A stretch of DNA of 6,720 nt from Anaeroplasmataceae bacterium. GTDB lineage: Bacteria > Bacillota_I > Bacilli_A > Acholeplasmatales > Anaeroplasmataceae. The DNA lies in contig JAHHSW010000046.1 in assembly GCA_020024985.1 (NCBI GenBank), positions 1-6,720 of the forward strand, written 5' to 3'. The notes beneath the pieces were generated by a model. That model was not told the DNA's origin. It saw nothing but the letters and a program-made list of their open reading frames with translations, and did no database searches. Shown here in pieces: positions 1-6,605 of this stretch (position 1 is its first letter; every line of letters begins with the position of its first letter). A program made the position numbers and the translations under genes.

Positions 1-156
1 ATATTATGTCATTCATCCTATATAGTTAATATGAACTATATTAAGTTTATAAATGATTTTGAATTCGTATTAAAGAATGGTGAGGCTGTACCTATTTCTA
101 AACGCTTATTCTCTCAGGTAAAGGAAAAATATATTAGGTACCTTGTAGGTGAATAA
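1..156 (+). CDS. LytTR-family response regulator, C-terminal fragment
   Basis: This is the last 51 codons of a gene that begins outside the window, read in frame 1 and ending in TAA at 154-156. The residues include HSSYIVNMNYIKFI, then VLKNGEAVPISKR, then VKEKYIRYL. That is the end of a LytTR DNA-binding domain, where an H-x-S-[YF]-x-[VI]-N motif is followed by a beta hairpin and the 'lPISRR' strand. In the AgrA/ComE/LytR family this domain follows a CheY-like receiver and binds paired promoter repeats; the receiver is not visible here. The sensor kinase gene starts two bases after the stop, so the two are almost certainly a cognate pair on one transcript. An orphan LytTR protein without a receiver cannot be excluded from the fragment alone, but the neighbour makes a response regulator much more likely. 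Confidence 0.85.
   Translation: MLCHSSYIVNMNYIKFINDFEFVLKNGEAVPISKRLFSQVKEKYIRYLVGE
147..152 (+). promoter_or_regulatory. Ribosome binding site of the sensor kinase
   Basis: AGGTGA lies 5 bases before the ATG at 158, inside the last codons of the regulator gene. It decides the start: the in-frame GTG at 149 overlaps this site and has no good Shine-Dalgarno sequence of its own, so ATG 158 is preferred. Confidence 0.65.
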
Positions 157-157
157 T

Positions 158-1465
158 ATGATACTAGCAAGTGAAATAGTCAATAATCTACTTAATATTT
201 TACCAGCTATATTATATCTATCCTTTGCCTTTACTGCTTTAATTATAGTTAATGAGAGTAAATATTCACTTAAGACAACCCTCATTATTGTAATTCCGTT
301 TTTAATTATTCTAGCAGGGCTTAATCTTACACTTTATGCCTATCACCCAGCTGAAAGGCTAGATCAGGGCTTCTTTGTTACGATGTTTATTCCCCACGCT
401 ATACTATCTATATGTATAGGTAAGAAAAAGGGTGTTTTCGCTATTACAGCCATGATAAATGCCTTCATATCTGTATATATGGTTACCCTGGTTAGAAATT
501 CATTTATGTATAGGTTTCCAAATTTAGCTACGGAATATATAGTTTATATAATATTCCTACCTACTATACTGGTATTTTTAAAGTTCTTCTATGTAAATTT
601 ACAAACACTTATTGAGAAATCCCTCCCTAAGCTTATTTATATTATTATTCTTCTATCATTTGTTCTTTGCTGTGAAATAGTTCTTTATGGTATTATGATT
701 AATGATGAATCATCTAATATGCTAAGGCTTGATATCTTTGGTGTTGCCATCATAAGCGTCTACATAATATCAGTTGCTTCATTCTACATTTTAATGAATG
801 AATATGATAAGACCCTTACTGAGGCTAAGGACCAGGAGGTATTAGAGGCTAATATTCAAGGAGTTTTAACTAAGCTAAGGGTTAGAAAAATTAAAGAGGA
901 GCAGCTTAGATTATTAAGACATGATATGAAGCATGTATTAATATCTGTTGCATCTCTTATCCAATCTGATAAAAATGATAAGGCACTAGAGCTAATTAAT
1001 ACCTATACTCCTATAGTTGAGGCTACTGCTGATAAACTTTATTGTAAGGACCCTGTAATAAATTCAGTTTTAGATTATTATGTGGCAGCCTGCAAGCTTA
1101 ATAATATCAAAATAGATGTTAAGATTAATAATATTGAGGACGCCCTAAATATTAGTGCTCCTGAGATGTCAATCTTCCTATCTAACTGCTTTGATAATGC
1201 AATTAATGCCTGTAAGAAGCTTAATGAGGATAGAAGGTATATAAGCTTTAAGTTTATAAATAATGATGAAAGATTAGTTCTTCAGCTTAAAAACACCTTT
1301 GATGGCAATCTAAAAATCGATGCTAACGGTCTTCCTACCTCAACTGAGGATGGTCATGGTATTGGAACTAGGTCAATAGACCGCTTTGTAAAAAGACACA
1401 AATGTATACTTAATTACGAAATAAAGGACAAAATTTTCATTATTAATGTATTATTCAGTAAATAA
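158..1465 (+). CDS. AgrC-type (GHKL, HPK10-like) membrane sensor histidine kinase
   Basis: A membrane sensor kinase of 435 residues that should phosphorylate the LytTR regulator just upstream. The N-terminal half has about seven hydrophobic helices (roughly residues 11-33, 40-60, 73-88, 92-113, 125-147, 157-180 and 192-213). A helical linker leads to the H-box RHDMKH, with His255 the likely phospho-acceptor. The N-box follows as NCFDNA (Asn343 to Asn347), then the G-box GHGIG (399-403), and the protein ends soon after, as is usual for the short GHKL ATPase domain of AgrC-like kinases. These kinases typically sense secreted peptides, but the ligand here is unknown and no agrB or agrD-like gene is visible. 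ATG 158 is chosen over GTG 149 because AGGTGA is correctly spaced for it. That start is 2 bases after the regulator's stop, which suggests translational coupling. Family assignment is firm; the signal is not inferable. Confidence 0.9.
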   Translation: MILASEIVNNLLNILPAILYLSFAFTALIIVNESKYSLKTTLIIVIPFLIILAGLNLTLYAYHPAERLDQGFFVTMFIPHAILSICIGKKKGVFAITAMINAFISVYMVTLVRNSFMYRFPNLATEYIVYIIFLPTILVFLKFFYVNLQTLIEKSLPKLIYIIILLSFVLCCEIVLYGIMINDESSNMLRLDIFGVAIISVYIISVASFYILMNEYDKTLTEAKDQEVLEANIQGVLTKLRVRKIKEEQLRLLRHDMKHVLISVASLIQSDKNDKALELINTYTPIVEATADKLYCKDPVINSVLDYYVAACKLNNIKIDVKINNIEDALNISAPEMSIFLSNCFDNAINACKKLNEDRRYISFKFINNDERLVLQLKNTFDGNLKIDANGLPTSTEDGHGIGTRSIDRFVKRHKCILNYEIKDKIFIINVLFSK

Positions 1466-1467
1466 TC

Positions 1468-1505
1468 TAATATGGAGTGTAGAAATACGCTCCATATTTT
1501 TGTTT
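1468..1505 (+). terminator. Intrinsic terminator after the two-component operon
   Basis: A 12-bp stem with one G-U pair (arms 1470-1481 and 1486-1497) closes on a GAAA tetraloop and is followed by a T-rich tract. It lies 2-5 bases past the kinase stop and ends the regulator/kinase transcript. Confidence 0.9.
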
Positions 1506-1522
1506 ATTTCTTAAAAAAATAC

Positions 1523-1551
1523 TTGTAGATTTTAAAATATAAATGTATAAT
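1523..1551 (+). promoter_or_regulatory. Sigma-A type promoter of the CofE-like gene
   Basis: A perfect TATAAT -10 box (1546-1551) sits 17 bases after TTGTAG (1523-1528), a partial match to TTGACA. The predicted start near 1558 gives a short leader of about 20 bases. AGAGGT (1568-1573) then lies 6 bases before the ATG at 1580. With the terminator just upstream, this makes the next gene an independent unit. Confidence 0.75.
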
Positions 1552-1579
1552 AACGAATGGTTAAGAAAGAGGTAATAAG

Positions 1580-2770
1580 ATGGAAAGAAAAATTGGTACC
1601 GTTTCAATGGGTATTAGATGCCCAATAATTAGAGAGGGAGACGATTTAGTTAAAATCGCATGTGATAGTGTTCTTGAGGCACTAGAGAGTGAAAATCTTG
1701 AGCTTAAGGACAAATCAGTAATCGCATTAACTGAATCAATTGTTGCACGTTCACAGGGAAATTATGCAAAGGTTGAGGACATCGCTACTGACGTTAAGGC
1801 AAAGCTTGGCGGAGAAACAGTTGGTGTAATCTTCCCAATTCTATCTAGAAATAGATTTGCTATAATTCTTAAGGGTATTGCACAAGGCTGCAAGAAAATT
1901 GTATTAATGCTTAGCTATCCTTCTGATGAGGTAGGTAATGCACTTCTATCATATGATGAGCTTGATGAGGCTGGCGTTAATCCATTTAGCGATGTATTAT
2001 CACTAGAAAAGTATCGTGAGCTATTCGGTCACAAGGTACATGAGTTCACTGGTGTTGATTACATTGATTATTATGCTAATATGATTAAGAAGCAGGGCTG
2101 TGAGGTTGAGGTAATCTTCGCTAATCAAGCTAGAACAATTCTTAATTATACAAAGAATGTCATTTGCTGTGATATTCATACAAGATTTAGAACAAAGAGA
2201 TTATTAAAGAATGCTGGTGGAGAAAAAATCTATGGCCTAGATGATATTCTTACCTCTTCTATTAATGGCTCAGGATATAATGAAAAGTATGGTTTATTAG
2301 GCTCTAATAAGTCTACTGAGGATACAATTAAGCTATTCCCTAAGGAGTGCAAGGATTTAGTTGTTACAATTCAATCAGAGATTTTAAAGAGAACTGGTAA
2401 GCATGTTGAGTGTATGGTATATGGAGATGGTGCCTTCAAGGATCCACAGGGAAAGATTTGGGAGCTTGCTGACCCAGTTGTATCTCCTGCCTTTACTGAT
2501 GGCTTAATTGGTACTCCAAATGAGCTTAAGCTTAAGTACCTAGCTGATAATGAATTCAAGAACCTAAAGGGTGAGGAATTAAAGAAGGCTATTAGTGCTT
2601 CTATTAAGGCTAAGGACCATAACCTAAAGGGTGATATGGCTTCTCAAGGAACTACTCCTCGTCAGCTAACAGACCTAATTGGTTCATTATGTGATTTAAC
2701 AAGTGGCTCTGGTGATAAGGGTACTCCTATCATCCTAGTTCAAGGCTACTTCGATAACTTCACTGACTAA
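1580..2770 (+). CDS. Long CofE-like F420-0:gamma-glutamyl ligase family protein
   Basis: A cytoplasmic protein of 396 residues with no signal peptide or membrane helix. It resembles the CofE family, which in methanogens and actinobacteria adds glutamates to coenzyme F420-0 using GTP. Matching stretches are CPIIREGDDL (14-23), the strand SVIALTESIVARSQGN (46-61, compare the CofE 'vvv.tvISKAEGr' strand), ILKRTGKHVECMVYGDGAF (268-286, compare 'iLELTGKRVGVIITDTNG') and GTPIILVQGY (381-390). It is about 150 residues longer than classical CofE, with extra sequence in the middle and in the C-terminal half. The acidic D-T-N-G metal-site motif reads GDGAF here. Such long homologues occur in low-GC anaerobes that do not make F420, so the substrate may be a different acid or amino acid. 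It is monocistronic, with its own promoter and terminator. Its codon usage, rich in AAG, GAG and GTT, suggests good expression. Family is fairly sure; the reaction is not. Confidence 0.82.
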   Translation: MERKIGTVSMGIRCPIIREGDDLVKIACDSVLEALESENLELKDKSVIALTESIVARSQGNYAKVEDIATDVKAKLGGETVGVIFPILSRNRFAIILKGIAQGCKKIVLMLSYPSDEVGNALLSYDELDEAGVNPFSDVLSLEKYRELFGHKVHEFTGVDYIDYYANMIKKQGCEVEVIFANQARTILNYTKNVICCDIHTRFRTKRLLKNAGGEKIYGLDDILTSSINGSGYNEKYGLLGSNKSTEDTIKLFPKECKDLVVTIQSEILKRTGKHVECMVYGDGAFKDPQGKIWELADPVVSPAFTDGLIGTPNELKLKYLADNEFKNLKGEELKKAISASIKAKDHNLKGDMASQGTTPRQLTDLIGSLCDLTSGSGDKGTPIILVQGYFDNFTD

Positions 2771-2778
2771 TATAAATT

Positions 2779-2810
2779 AAAGGGAAATCTGGATTTCCCT
2801 TTTTCTTTTT
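2779..2810 (+). terminator. Intrinsic terminator of the CofE-like gene
   Basis: A perfect 10-bp stem (2779-2788 with 2793-2802) and a CTGG loop, followed by a T tract to 2810, begins 8 bases after the stop codon. Confidence 0.93.
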
Positions 2811-2812
2811 AT

Positions 2813-2842
2813 AAAAATTTAGGAGCAAATTTATATTGCTCC
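2813..2842 (-). terminator. Terminator of the lipoprotein gene, possibly bidirectional
   Basis: Inverted arms GGAGCAA (2822-2828) and TTGCTCC (2836-2842) enclose a 7-base AT loop, just past the TAA of the minus-strand gene. Read on the minus strand it is followed by AAA and then five T. Read on the plus strand it is followed by TTTT, so it may also back up the terminator at 2779-2810. Confidence 0.72.
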
Positions 2843-2848
2843 CTTTTA

Positions 2849-4750
2849 TTATAAGCCTACAGCTAATAGGCTACTATTAATTTTTCTTAAAACTACTGCT
2901 GGATAATCAGTTGGATTATAATCAGTATGGCTTGATATACTACCACCACCACTAATATTACCAAACATTTCTCCCCAGCCACCCTCATAATTTAGGTATT
3001 CCTGGAAATCATTATAGTGATTATAGGTATAGAAAACATGCTTATCCTCTTTATTAGTAATAGGCCTACCATTAGTATATTCCTTAGTATAAACAATTCT
3101 TGCAGCTCCTCTTACAATGCTACTACCATTATTATAAGGCTTTGCTGGATATTTAGGATCACAATCTGTTCCGGTTGTACCTAAATCCATTTCATAATAT
3201 CTAGTACCACCATTATTAACACCACTAATATCTGGTAATTCTGGCTCATATGGGTATCTAGCTGTATCTCCGCTAAAGAAGGTATTATTTAATCTTAAAT
3301 ATTTACCCCATTTACTTTTGCTTGGCTTTGTATTCTTGCTCTCAGTTTGATTAACAGGGGCATCACCAAAGGCATATACATAGGCTGCAACCTCCTCAAG
3401 GGTTACATAGGCTCCTCCCTTATATATTCTATTTACAACCTCGCCATAGGCATTAACTACTAAATAGGTATTACCATTATCCTCATATAGCTCCTCGCTA
3501 TTTTTAATAAATCTAGAATTTACCTCAGGCCTATAGCTTGAAATTGTTGGTGCCTGATCCTGCTCAGAAATAGAACCACTCATTAGGCTATGCTTAGTTC
3601 TATAATATGAATCCATATAGCTCTTAGCTGGCTCATAGTTCCTATAGAAATCCTTTTGTGATACATTTACATAAGGATCCTCATGTATTTCATTTGCGTT
3701 AATAATTAAAATATTACTCTTTGTATTACCAATATTACCTTGAATTTGGAAGCTCTTATTATTTTTAGCAATTACTGTGCTTCCTATTATCTCAGCATTT
3801 TCACTACCACTAATTATTTTATATTGAATGTTTTTTCTAGCATAATCTGAGTGGGTATAAAAGCTAAGCGTTGCCTCTTCTAATGCTCCTAGGTTGCTTT
3901 TAGAAATGCTTATATCTAGCTTATTAGGCTCTGGGCCATTTTCTACAACCATAATATCTAATACATTACTAGTAATATTATTATAGCTTGCATAAACAAA
4001 GCCCTGACCTGTCTTATTAGCTCTAATGGTATTACCATCAAGGCTTAATACATCATTATCAGCTATGAGCTTAATATTATAATTTCCACTTGGATAGCTC
4101 ATTACCTTAATGTCAGCAGTTTCTCCCTCTAGTAAATAATATTTACTGCTTCTAATCTCTATTTTATTTAAATTAGCTCCCTCAATAAACTCAAGCTCTA
4201 GCTCATTACTAATAGCCTCATTAAGGGTTGCGACTACCTTAACCCTACCTGCTTTTAATCCAGTAATTTTATTATCATTTATAGAAGCTATTTCCTTACC
4301 ACTAATAATAGTTAGGGTAGGATTAGCTGGAATAGGTGCCTCAACTCCATTAGCTAGGTATTTATAGCTTAGGGTAATAGTCTCATTAACCCTTGCAACC
4401 GTAGCACTGCTATAAAGCCTTAGCTCCTTATCATAGCTATTAGCTAAAACCTTAACTAAAAGCTTCGCCTCATATTTTTTAGCACTAAGGCTAATATTAG
4501 CCTCTCCTGGCTTTATGGCCCTAATATTTAAATCCTCATCAATCTCTACTATATCAGTATTATCTGATTTAATAGTAATGTAATCCTTTAAATCATCACT
4601 ACAGCTATATTCTAGCTTAGCTACACTACCAACCCTCATTACTATTGATTCACCATTTAAAATTACTATTTTACTATCAGCCTTACTGCAGGCTACTAAG
4701 CTAAATAGCATTAAAAATATAAATATAAATAAACTCTTTATCTTCTTCAT
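2849..4750 (-). CDS. Ig-like-domain lipoprotein with a C-terminal barnase-like ribonuclease domain
   Basis: A predicted lipoprotein of 633 residues: a KK-start, a hydrophobic helix (about 7-20) and the lipobox LVAC, with lipidated Cys21. Residues about 27-350 form four repeated beta modules, each with a G-ET-A-x-I or N-x-I-T-G-L-K-A-G-x-V pattern as in BIG2-type Ig folds. A linker (350-440) follows. Residues about 450-590 look like barnase: EEVAAYVYAFGDAPVN matches barnase 'gVADYLQTYHKLPDN', KSKW matches 'aLGW', FSGD...ELP matches 'IGGD...KLP', TRYYEMDL matches 'RTWREADI', VRGAARIVY matches 'FRNSDRILY' and NHYNDF matches 'DHYQTF'. The catalytic set would be Glu520, Arg547, Arg551 and His578, all kept. 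The guanine loop (barnase Ser57-Asn58-Arg59) is not clearly conserved, so base preference is open. About 45 extra residues follow. No barstar-like gene is nearby. The ATG at 4750 has an AAAGGGTGA site just upstream. Lipoprotein and Ig parts are firm; the RNase reading rests on motifs alone. Confidence 0.8.
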   Translation of the reverse strand: MKKIKSLFIFIFLMLFSLVACSKADSKIVILNGESIVMRVGSVAKLEYSCSDDLKDYITIKSDNTDIVEIDEDLNIRAIKPGEANISLSAKKYEAKLLVKVLANSYDKELRLYSSATVARVNETITLSYKYLANGVEAPIPANPTLTIISGKEIASINDNKITGLKAGRVKVVATLNEAISNELELEFIEGANLNKIEIRSSKYYLLEGETADIKVMSYPSGNYNIKLIADNDVLSLDGNTIRANKTGQGFVYASYNNITSNVLDIMVVENGPEPNKLDISISKSNLGALEEATLSFYTHSDYARKNIQYKIISGSENAEIIGSTVIAKNNKSFQIQGNIGNTKSNILIINANEIHEDPYVNVSQKDFYRNYEPAKSYMDSYYRTKHSLMSGSISEQDQAPTISSYRPEVNSRFIKNSEELYEDNGNTYLVVNAYGEVVNRIYKGGAYVTLEEVAAYVYAFGDAPVNQTESKNTKPSKSKWGKYLRLNNTFFSGDTARYPYEPELPDISGVNNGGTRYYEMDLGTTGTDCDPKYPAKPYNNGSSIVRGAARIVYTKEYTNGRPITNKEDKHVFYTYNHYNDFQEYLNYEGGWGEMFGNISGGGSISSHTDYNPTDYPAVVLRKINSSLLAVGL

Positions 4751-4782
4751 AAAATCACCCTTTTTTTATCGTCAGTTTTAAT

Positions 4783-4788
4783 ATTATA
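4783..4788 (-). promoter_or_regulatory. -10 box of the lipoprotein gene
   Basis: On the minus strand this reads TATAAT and would start transcription near 4776, giving a leader of about 26 bases with an AAAGGGTGA ribosome binding site. No good -35 box is found 16-18 bases upstream, so the promoter may need an activator. The perfect palindrome ACTATATAGT (4788-4797) abuts it on the upstream side. Confidence 0.5.
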
Positions 4789-4871
4789 CTATATAGTTTA
4801 AATAAAATATATTCCTTTTTATATTTCACATATTTTACCAAAAAGTTCTCTATATTTAAGCTCTAAAAGCC

Positions 4872-4900
4872 TTAATTATAGCTAAATTTTGGTGTATAAT
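4872..4900 (+). promoter_or_regulatory. Promoter of the short-chain dehydrogenase gene
   Basis: A perfect TATAAT (4895-4900) lies 17 bases after a weak TTAATT -35 (4872-4877). The predicted start near 4907 gives a leader of under 30 bases that carries the strong Shine-Dalgarno AAGGAGG (4918-4924), 10 bases before the ATG. The rest of the 4751-4934 intergenic region shows no RNA structure or coding potential. Confidence 0.65.
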
Positions 4901-4934
4901 ATAATTAACAAAGCAATAAGGAGGACAATATAAA

Positions 4935-5675
4935 ATGTTAAAGAATAAGGTTGCCATCGTCACTGGTGGTACAAGAGGAATTGGTCTAGAAATCGTTAAG
5001 GTATTTCTAGAAAACGGTGCTAAGGTTGCACTATTAGGTAGTAGAGAGGAAACTGTTAATAAGGCTCTAGCTGAGCTTAAGAAAATTAATAAGGACTATG
5101 AGGTAATCGGTCTTCACCCAAGCCTACATGTTGAGGCTGAGGTTACTGAGGCCTTTCGTAAGGTAAATGAGCATTTCGGTAAAATTGATATTCTAGTTAA
5201 TAATGCTGGTATCTCTCAGGCTATGCCACTTACAAGCTATACTGAGGCTGATTATGATAAGATTGATAATATCAATATTAAATCAGTATTTGTTTGCTCA
5301 AAGGTTATAGTACCTTATCTAGAAAAGACTAAGGGCTCAATTATAAATACCTCATCTATGGTTTCTATTTATGGTCAACCATCTGGATGTATGTATCCTA
5401 CAAGTAAGTTCGCTGTAAACGGCTTAACTAAGTCTCTTGCTCGTGAGCTTGCCCCTAAGGGAATTAGAGTTAATGCAGTTGCTCCAGGTGTAACTGAAAC
5501 TGATATGGTTAAGGCTTTACCTGATGCTGTAATTAAGCCATTAATCGCTACTATTCCTCTTGGAAGAATCGGAACTCCTAGGGATGTTGCTAATGCATTT
5601 TTATTCCTAGCATCTGATTTAGCATCATATATTTCTGGTGTAGTTCTATCTGTTGATGGCTGCGCTAGAAGCTAA
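4935..5675 (+). CDS. Short-chain dehydrogenase/reductase, FabG/BaiA-like
   Basis: A classical cytoplasmic SDR of 246 residues, the usual family length, that should interconvert a carbonyl and an alcohol using NAD(P)H. It shows the cofactor motif TGGTRGIG (10-17), NNAG (89-92), a helix-4 asparagine near 114, and the catalytic residues Ser141, Tyr154 and Lys158 (YPTSK). The Ser36-Arg37 pair after the second strand (LLGSREE) favours NADP(H). Clues beyond generic FabG are 'ITGGTRGIG..FxxNGAKV', an ALAELKK helix and the ending FLFLASDLASYISG...SVDGCARS. These are close in my memory to BaiA, the 3-alpha-hydroxysteroid dehydrogenase of gut clostridia (which ends '...SVDGAYRP' and uses NAD with an acidic residue at the cofactor site). 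There is no fab cluster around it: it has its own promoter and terminator. An ordinary 3-oxoacyl-ACP reductase remains possible. The strong AAGGAGG supports the start. Confidence 0.9.
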   Translation: MLKNKVAIVTGGTRGIGLEIVKVFLENGAKVALLGSREETVNKALAELKKINKDYEVIGLHPSLHVEAEVTEAFRKVNEHFGKIDILVNNAGISQAMPLTSYTEADYDKIDNINIKSVFVCSKVIVPYLEKTKGSIINTSSMVSIYGQPSGCMYPTSKFAVNGLTKSLARELAPKGIRVNAVAPGVTETDMVKALPDAVIKPLIATIPLGRIGTPRDVANAFLFLASDLASYISGVVLSVDGCARS

Positions 5676-5695
5676 TTATTAATAAGAATAATAGG

Positions 5696-5740
5696 AGCTA
5701 TAGAATTTAGGCTTAGGATAAGTTCTATAGCTTTTTTCTT
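5696..5740 (+). terminator. Intrinsic terminator of the SDR gene
   Basis: A perfect 10-bp stem, AGCTATAGAA (5696-5705) with TTCTATAGCT (5723-5732), encloses a 17-base loop and is followed by a T-rich tract to 5740. Confidence 0.85.
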
Positions 5741-5741
5741 T

Positions 5742-5774
5742 AAAAAAATAAATCCTTAGCCTAAGCTAAAGATT
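5742..5774 (-). terminator. Intrinsic terminator of the membrane-protein gene
   Basis: Read on the minus strand, a 10-bp stem with one G-U pair (plus coordinates 5765-5774 and 5751-5760) with a TTAG loop is followed by a TATTTTTTT tract. The stem begins at the last base of the stop codon, so the gene has almost no 3' untranslated region. It lies back to back with the SDR terminator. Confidence 0.85.
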
Positions 5775-6511
5775 CATCTTTCTATTATTTGTATTTTTTT
5801 TATAAGAGCCTCAATTAATATATCTAAGCCATAAACCAAAAGGCACATTAAAAATGATGCCACTACTATTCCAATAGATGGTAATAAAATATAATCTGTA
5901 ACACCTAAAAATGGAGAAATAATCTTAGCCTCCTCCTCGGTTCCTGGAATACTAATAAATAAATATTTTAATATTAAGGACCAAATTTCTATTAAAATAA
6001 GGCATACAGCTGATCTATAGGACTTCTTTAAATTAAATCTAACCTCACCAGCTACTATAGATAATACTCCGTAGGCAAGGCATAGGCCAAAATAGATAAA
6101 GACCTGAATGTTTCTAAATCTAAAATAGGAATCCATTAAAATCGGATTTGGATATAATAGGAATACAAACATCGCAATTATAGACATCATAGCTACTGTG
6201 CTTTTATACCTATCAAATGGAGCTACAAATCTAGAAATAATAATTAATGGAGCTATAACCGTACCAATTGTAAAGGGTACACGAGAAACATAGATTTTAC
6301 CTAGCATAATAGGTACTACTAAATCTAATATGTAATAGCCAATAATAATTATTGACATTATATCTAAAACCCTACTATTAAATTTTTGATTCTTATGCCT
6401 AGTTATTATAACCCCAATAAAGGTTCCTATTATTATGACTGCTATCATAATAAGCTCAACAACTAAATTTATACCTATATCTAAATAGGATAGCATATTA
6501 GCTATTACCAT
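5774..6511 (-). CDS. Seven-helix integral membrane protein, possibly YwaF/TMEM164-like
   Basis: A protein of 245 residues, ending in TGA, made almost entirely of hydrophobic helices (roughly 11-36, 50-69, 79-95, 104-121, 132-155, 167-186 and 208-231). A short cytoplasmic-looking basic stretch, RHKNQKFNSR, follows helix 1, and the C-terminus is basic. The middle, VPFTIGTVIAPLIIISRF, then LLYPNP, then FRFRNIQVFIYFGLCLAYGVLSI, resembles the 'lPlhlC...pl', 'FPd' and 'iqfFlsHgl' layout of YwaF/TMEM164 proteins of similar length. The usual conserved Cys and His are absent, however, so this is a weak suggestion. Function is unknown. The reading frame can be opened further to a TTG at 6541, but that codon coincides with the predicted transcription start and has no ribosome site. 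ATG 6511 has GGGTG 7 bases upstream and is chosen. The gene stands alone. Confidence 0.75.
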   Translation of the reverse strand: MVIANMLSYLDIGINLVVELIMIAVIIIGTFIGVIITRHKNQKFNSRVLDIMSIIIIGYYILDLVVPIMLGKIYVSRVPFTIGTVIAPLIIISRFVAPFDRYKSTVAMMSIIAMFVFLLYPNPILMDSYFRFRNIQVFIYFGLCLAYGVLSIVAGEVRFNLKKSYRSAVCLILIEIWSLILKYLFISIPGTEEEAKIISPFLGVTDYILLPSIGIVVASFLMCLLVYGLDILIEALIKKIQIIER

Positions 6512-6544
6512 ACTCTCACACCCATTTTCTATAGCTCCCAATTA

Positions 6545-6550
6545 ATTATA
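6545..6550 (-). promoter_or_regulatory. -10 box of the membrane-protein gene
   Basis: On the minus strand this reads TATAAT, with a predicted start near 6538 and a leader of about 27 bases to the ATG at 6511. The -35 candidate (TTTTAA, 17 bases upstream) is poor and overlaps the T tract of the terminator at 6562-6593. The position argues against the alternative TTG start at 6541. Confidence 0.5.
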
Positions 6551-6561
6551 GCATAGAAGAG

Positions 6562-6593
6562 AAAATATTAAAAGAGTGAGCTTAGCTCACTCT
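6562..6593 (-). terminator. Minus-strand intrinsic terminator upstream of the membrane-protein gene
   Basis: Perfect 9-bp arms AGAGTGAGC (6573-6581) and GCTCACTCT (6585-6593) with a 3-base loop are followed, on the minus strand only, by TTTTAATATTTT. It would stop transcripts coming from the right before the membrane-protein promoter. Confidence 0.7.
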
Positions 6594-6605
6594 CAGAGCG
6601 TTGAC

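Noticed and set aside
149..157. GTG at 149 as the start of the sensor kinase
   Set aside because: It overlaps the AGGTGA ribosome site that is ideally placed for ATG 158, and adds only three residues.
2371..2559. A 62-codon open frame on the minus strand inside the CofE-like gene
   Set aside because: It lies entirely within a well-supported gene on the other strand, has no ribosome binding site or family likeness, and is low-complexity (Ser/Pro rich) shadow sequence.
4751..4934. A riboswitch, T-box or other structured leader in the divergent intergenic region
   Set aside because: Both predicted leaders are under 30 bases, and I found no stable nested stems or known motif.
6512..6541. A 10-codon N-terminal extension of the membrane protein from a TTG start
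   Set aside because: The TTG lies at or just before the predicted transcription start, lacks a Shine-Dalgarno sequence, and adds non-hydrophobic residues with no family support.
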